DNA from: Alkalicoccus chagannorensis DSM 18086 | GTDB lineage: Bacteria; Bacillota; Bacilli; Bacillales; Salisediminibacteriaceae | Direction: 5' to 3' | DNA length: 46,966 nucleotides | Assembly (NCBI RefSeq): GCF_000429725.1 | Contig: NZ_AUCK01000032.1 | Span: forward strand, 1 to 46,966 | Shown here: piece after piece, positions 46,833 to 46,966 of the stretch | Numbering within the stretch: position 1 is the stretch's first letter | Layout of the letters: each line of letters begins with the position of its first letter | Made by a program: the position numbers and the translations under genes | Notes under the pieces: model-generated | What the model saw: only the letters and a program-made list of their open reading frames with translations | What the model was told of the DNA's origin: nothing | Database searches by the model: none

Positions 46833-46966
46833 TTTTAGTGGAGAGTTTGATCCTGGCTCAGGACGAACGCTGGCGGCGTGCCTAATACATGCAAGTCGTG
46901 CGCAGGAAGCAGGCGGAACTCTTCGGAGGGAAGCCTGTGGAATGAGCGGCGGACGGGTGAGTAACA
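46833..46966 (+). rRNA. 16S rRNA, 5' end (partial)
   Basis: GAGAGTTTGATCCTGGCTCAGGACGAACGCTGGCGG start segment, then the V1 loop and GAGCGGCGGACGGGTGAGTAACA. The gene runs past the window end. Exact mature 5' end estimated from B. subtilis. V1 (GTCGTGCGCAGGAAGCAGGC) is of Bacillaceae type. Confidence 0.96.

Overview
The window is a stretch of a low-copy-position, origin-proximal chromosome from a member of the Bacillales (Bacillaceae-like), running from the tail of one rRNA operon (23S 3' end and 5S) to the head of the next (16S 5' end). Gene order follows the Bacillus subtilis yaaO-tmk-...-lysS segment almost gene for gene, so most names rest on both sequence motifs and synteny. The DNA is GC-rich for a Bacillus relative and many proteins are acid-rich (YabE, Ctc, FtsH tail), which hints at a salt- or alkali-adapted lineage; that is inference only.

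Layout: (1) 1-337, rRNA tail and terminator. (2) 338-1789, a dispersed repeat plus two minus-strand membrane-protein genes where B. subtilis has csfB-xpaC-yaaN. (3) 1871-8270, yaaO, tmk, darA, holB, ricT, yabA, yabB, rsmI (nucleotide metabolism, replication, RNA turnover and modification). (4) abrB (minus) and T-box-controlled metG, then tatD, yabE, rnmV, ksgA, veg, ispE, purR, spoVG, glmU, prs, ctc, pth, mfd. (5) 26919-30844, a MurJ/SpoVB-like flippase, mazG, rqcP, divIC. (6) yabR, a two-gene ThrE-type transporter, tilS, hprT, ftsH, coaX, hslO, cysK. (7) 39774-44455, a tightly overlapping folate operon pabB-pabA-pabC-folP-folB-folK, then lysS and the tandem promoters of the next rRNA operon.

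What is missing is as informative as what is present. Every sporulation-specific gene that B. subtilis carries in this interval (csfB, yabG, sspF, fin, spoVT, yabP, yabQ, spoIIE) is absent, while the housekeeping neighbours, abrB and spoVG are kept. yaaR, yazA, yabJ, yabS/yabT, yacD, yazB and dusB are also not in their usual places. This looks like a lineage that has lost sporulation by clean excision of single genes.

The most unusual items are: (a) a previously unfamiliar family of about 100-150 bp structured intergenic repeats, five clear copies plus diverged tandem partners, always in the same orientation and four of five starting directly at the T-tract of an intrinsic terminator; one lies inside the metG T-box leader, one supplies the purR stop codon; (b) chromosome-organisation sites hidden in genes: a perfect 16-bp parS inside tilS and three perfect 14-bp Noc-binding palindromes; (c) a CoaX (type III pantothenate kinase) whose three ATP/phosphate-binding signature motifs are all altered; (d) possible TRAP-type control of pabA and PurBox autoregulation of purR; (e) a 48-residue TTG-initiated membrane peptide gene.
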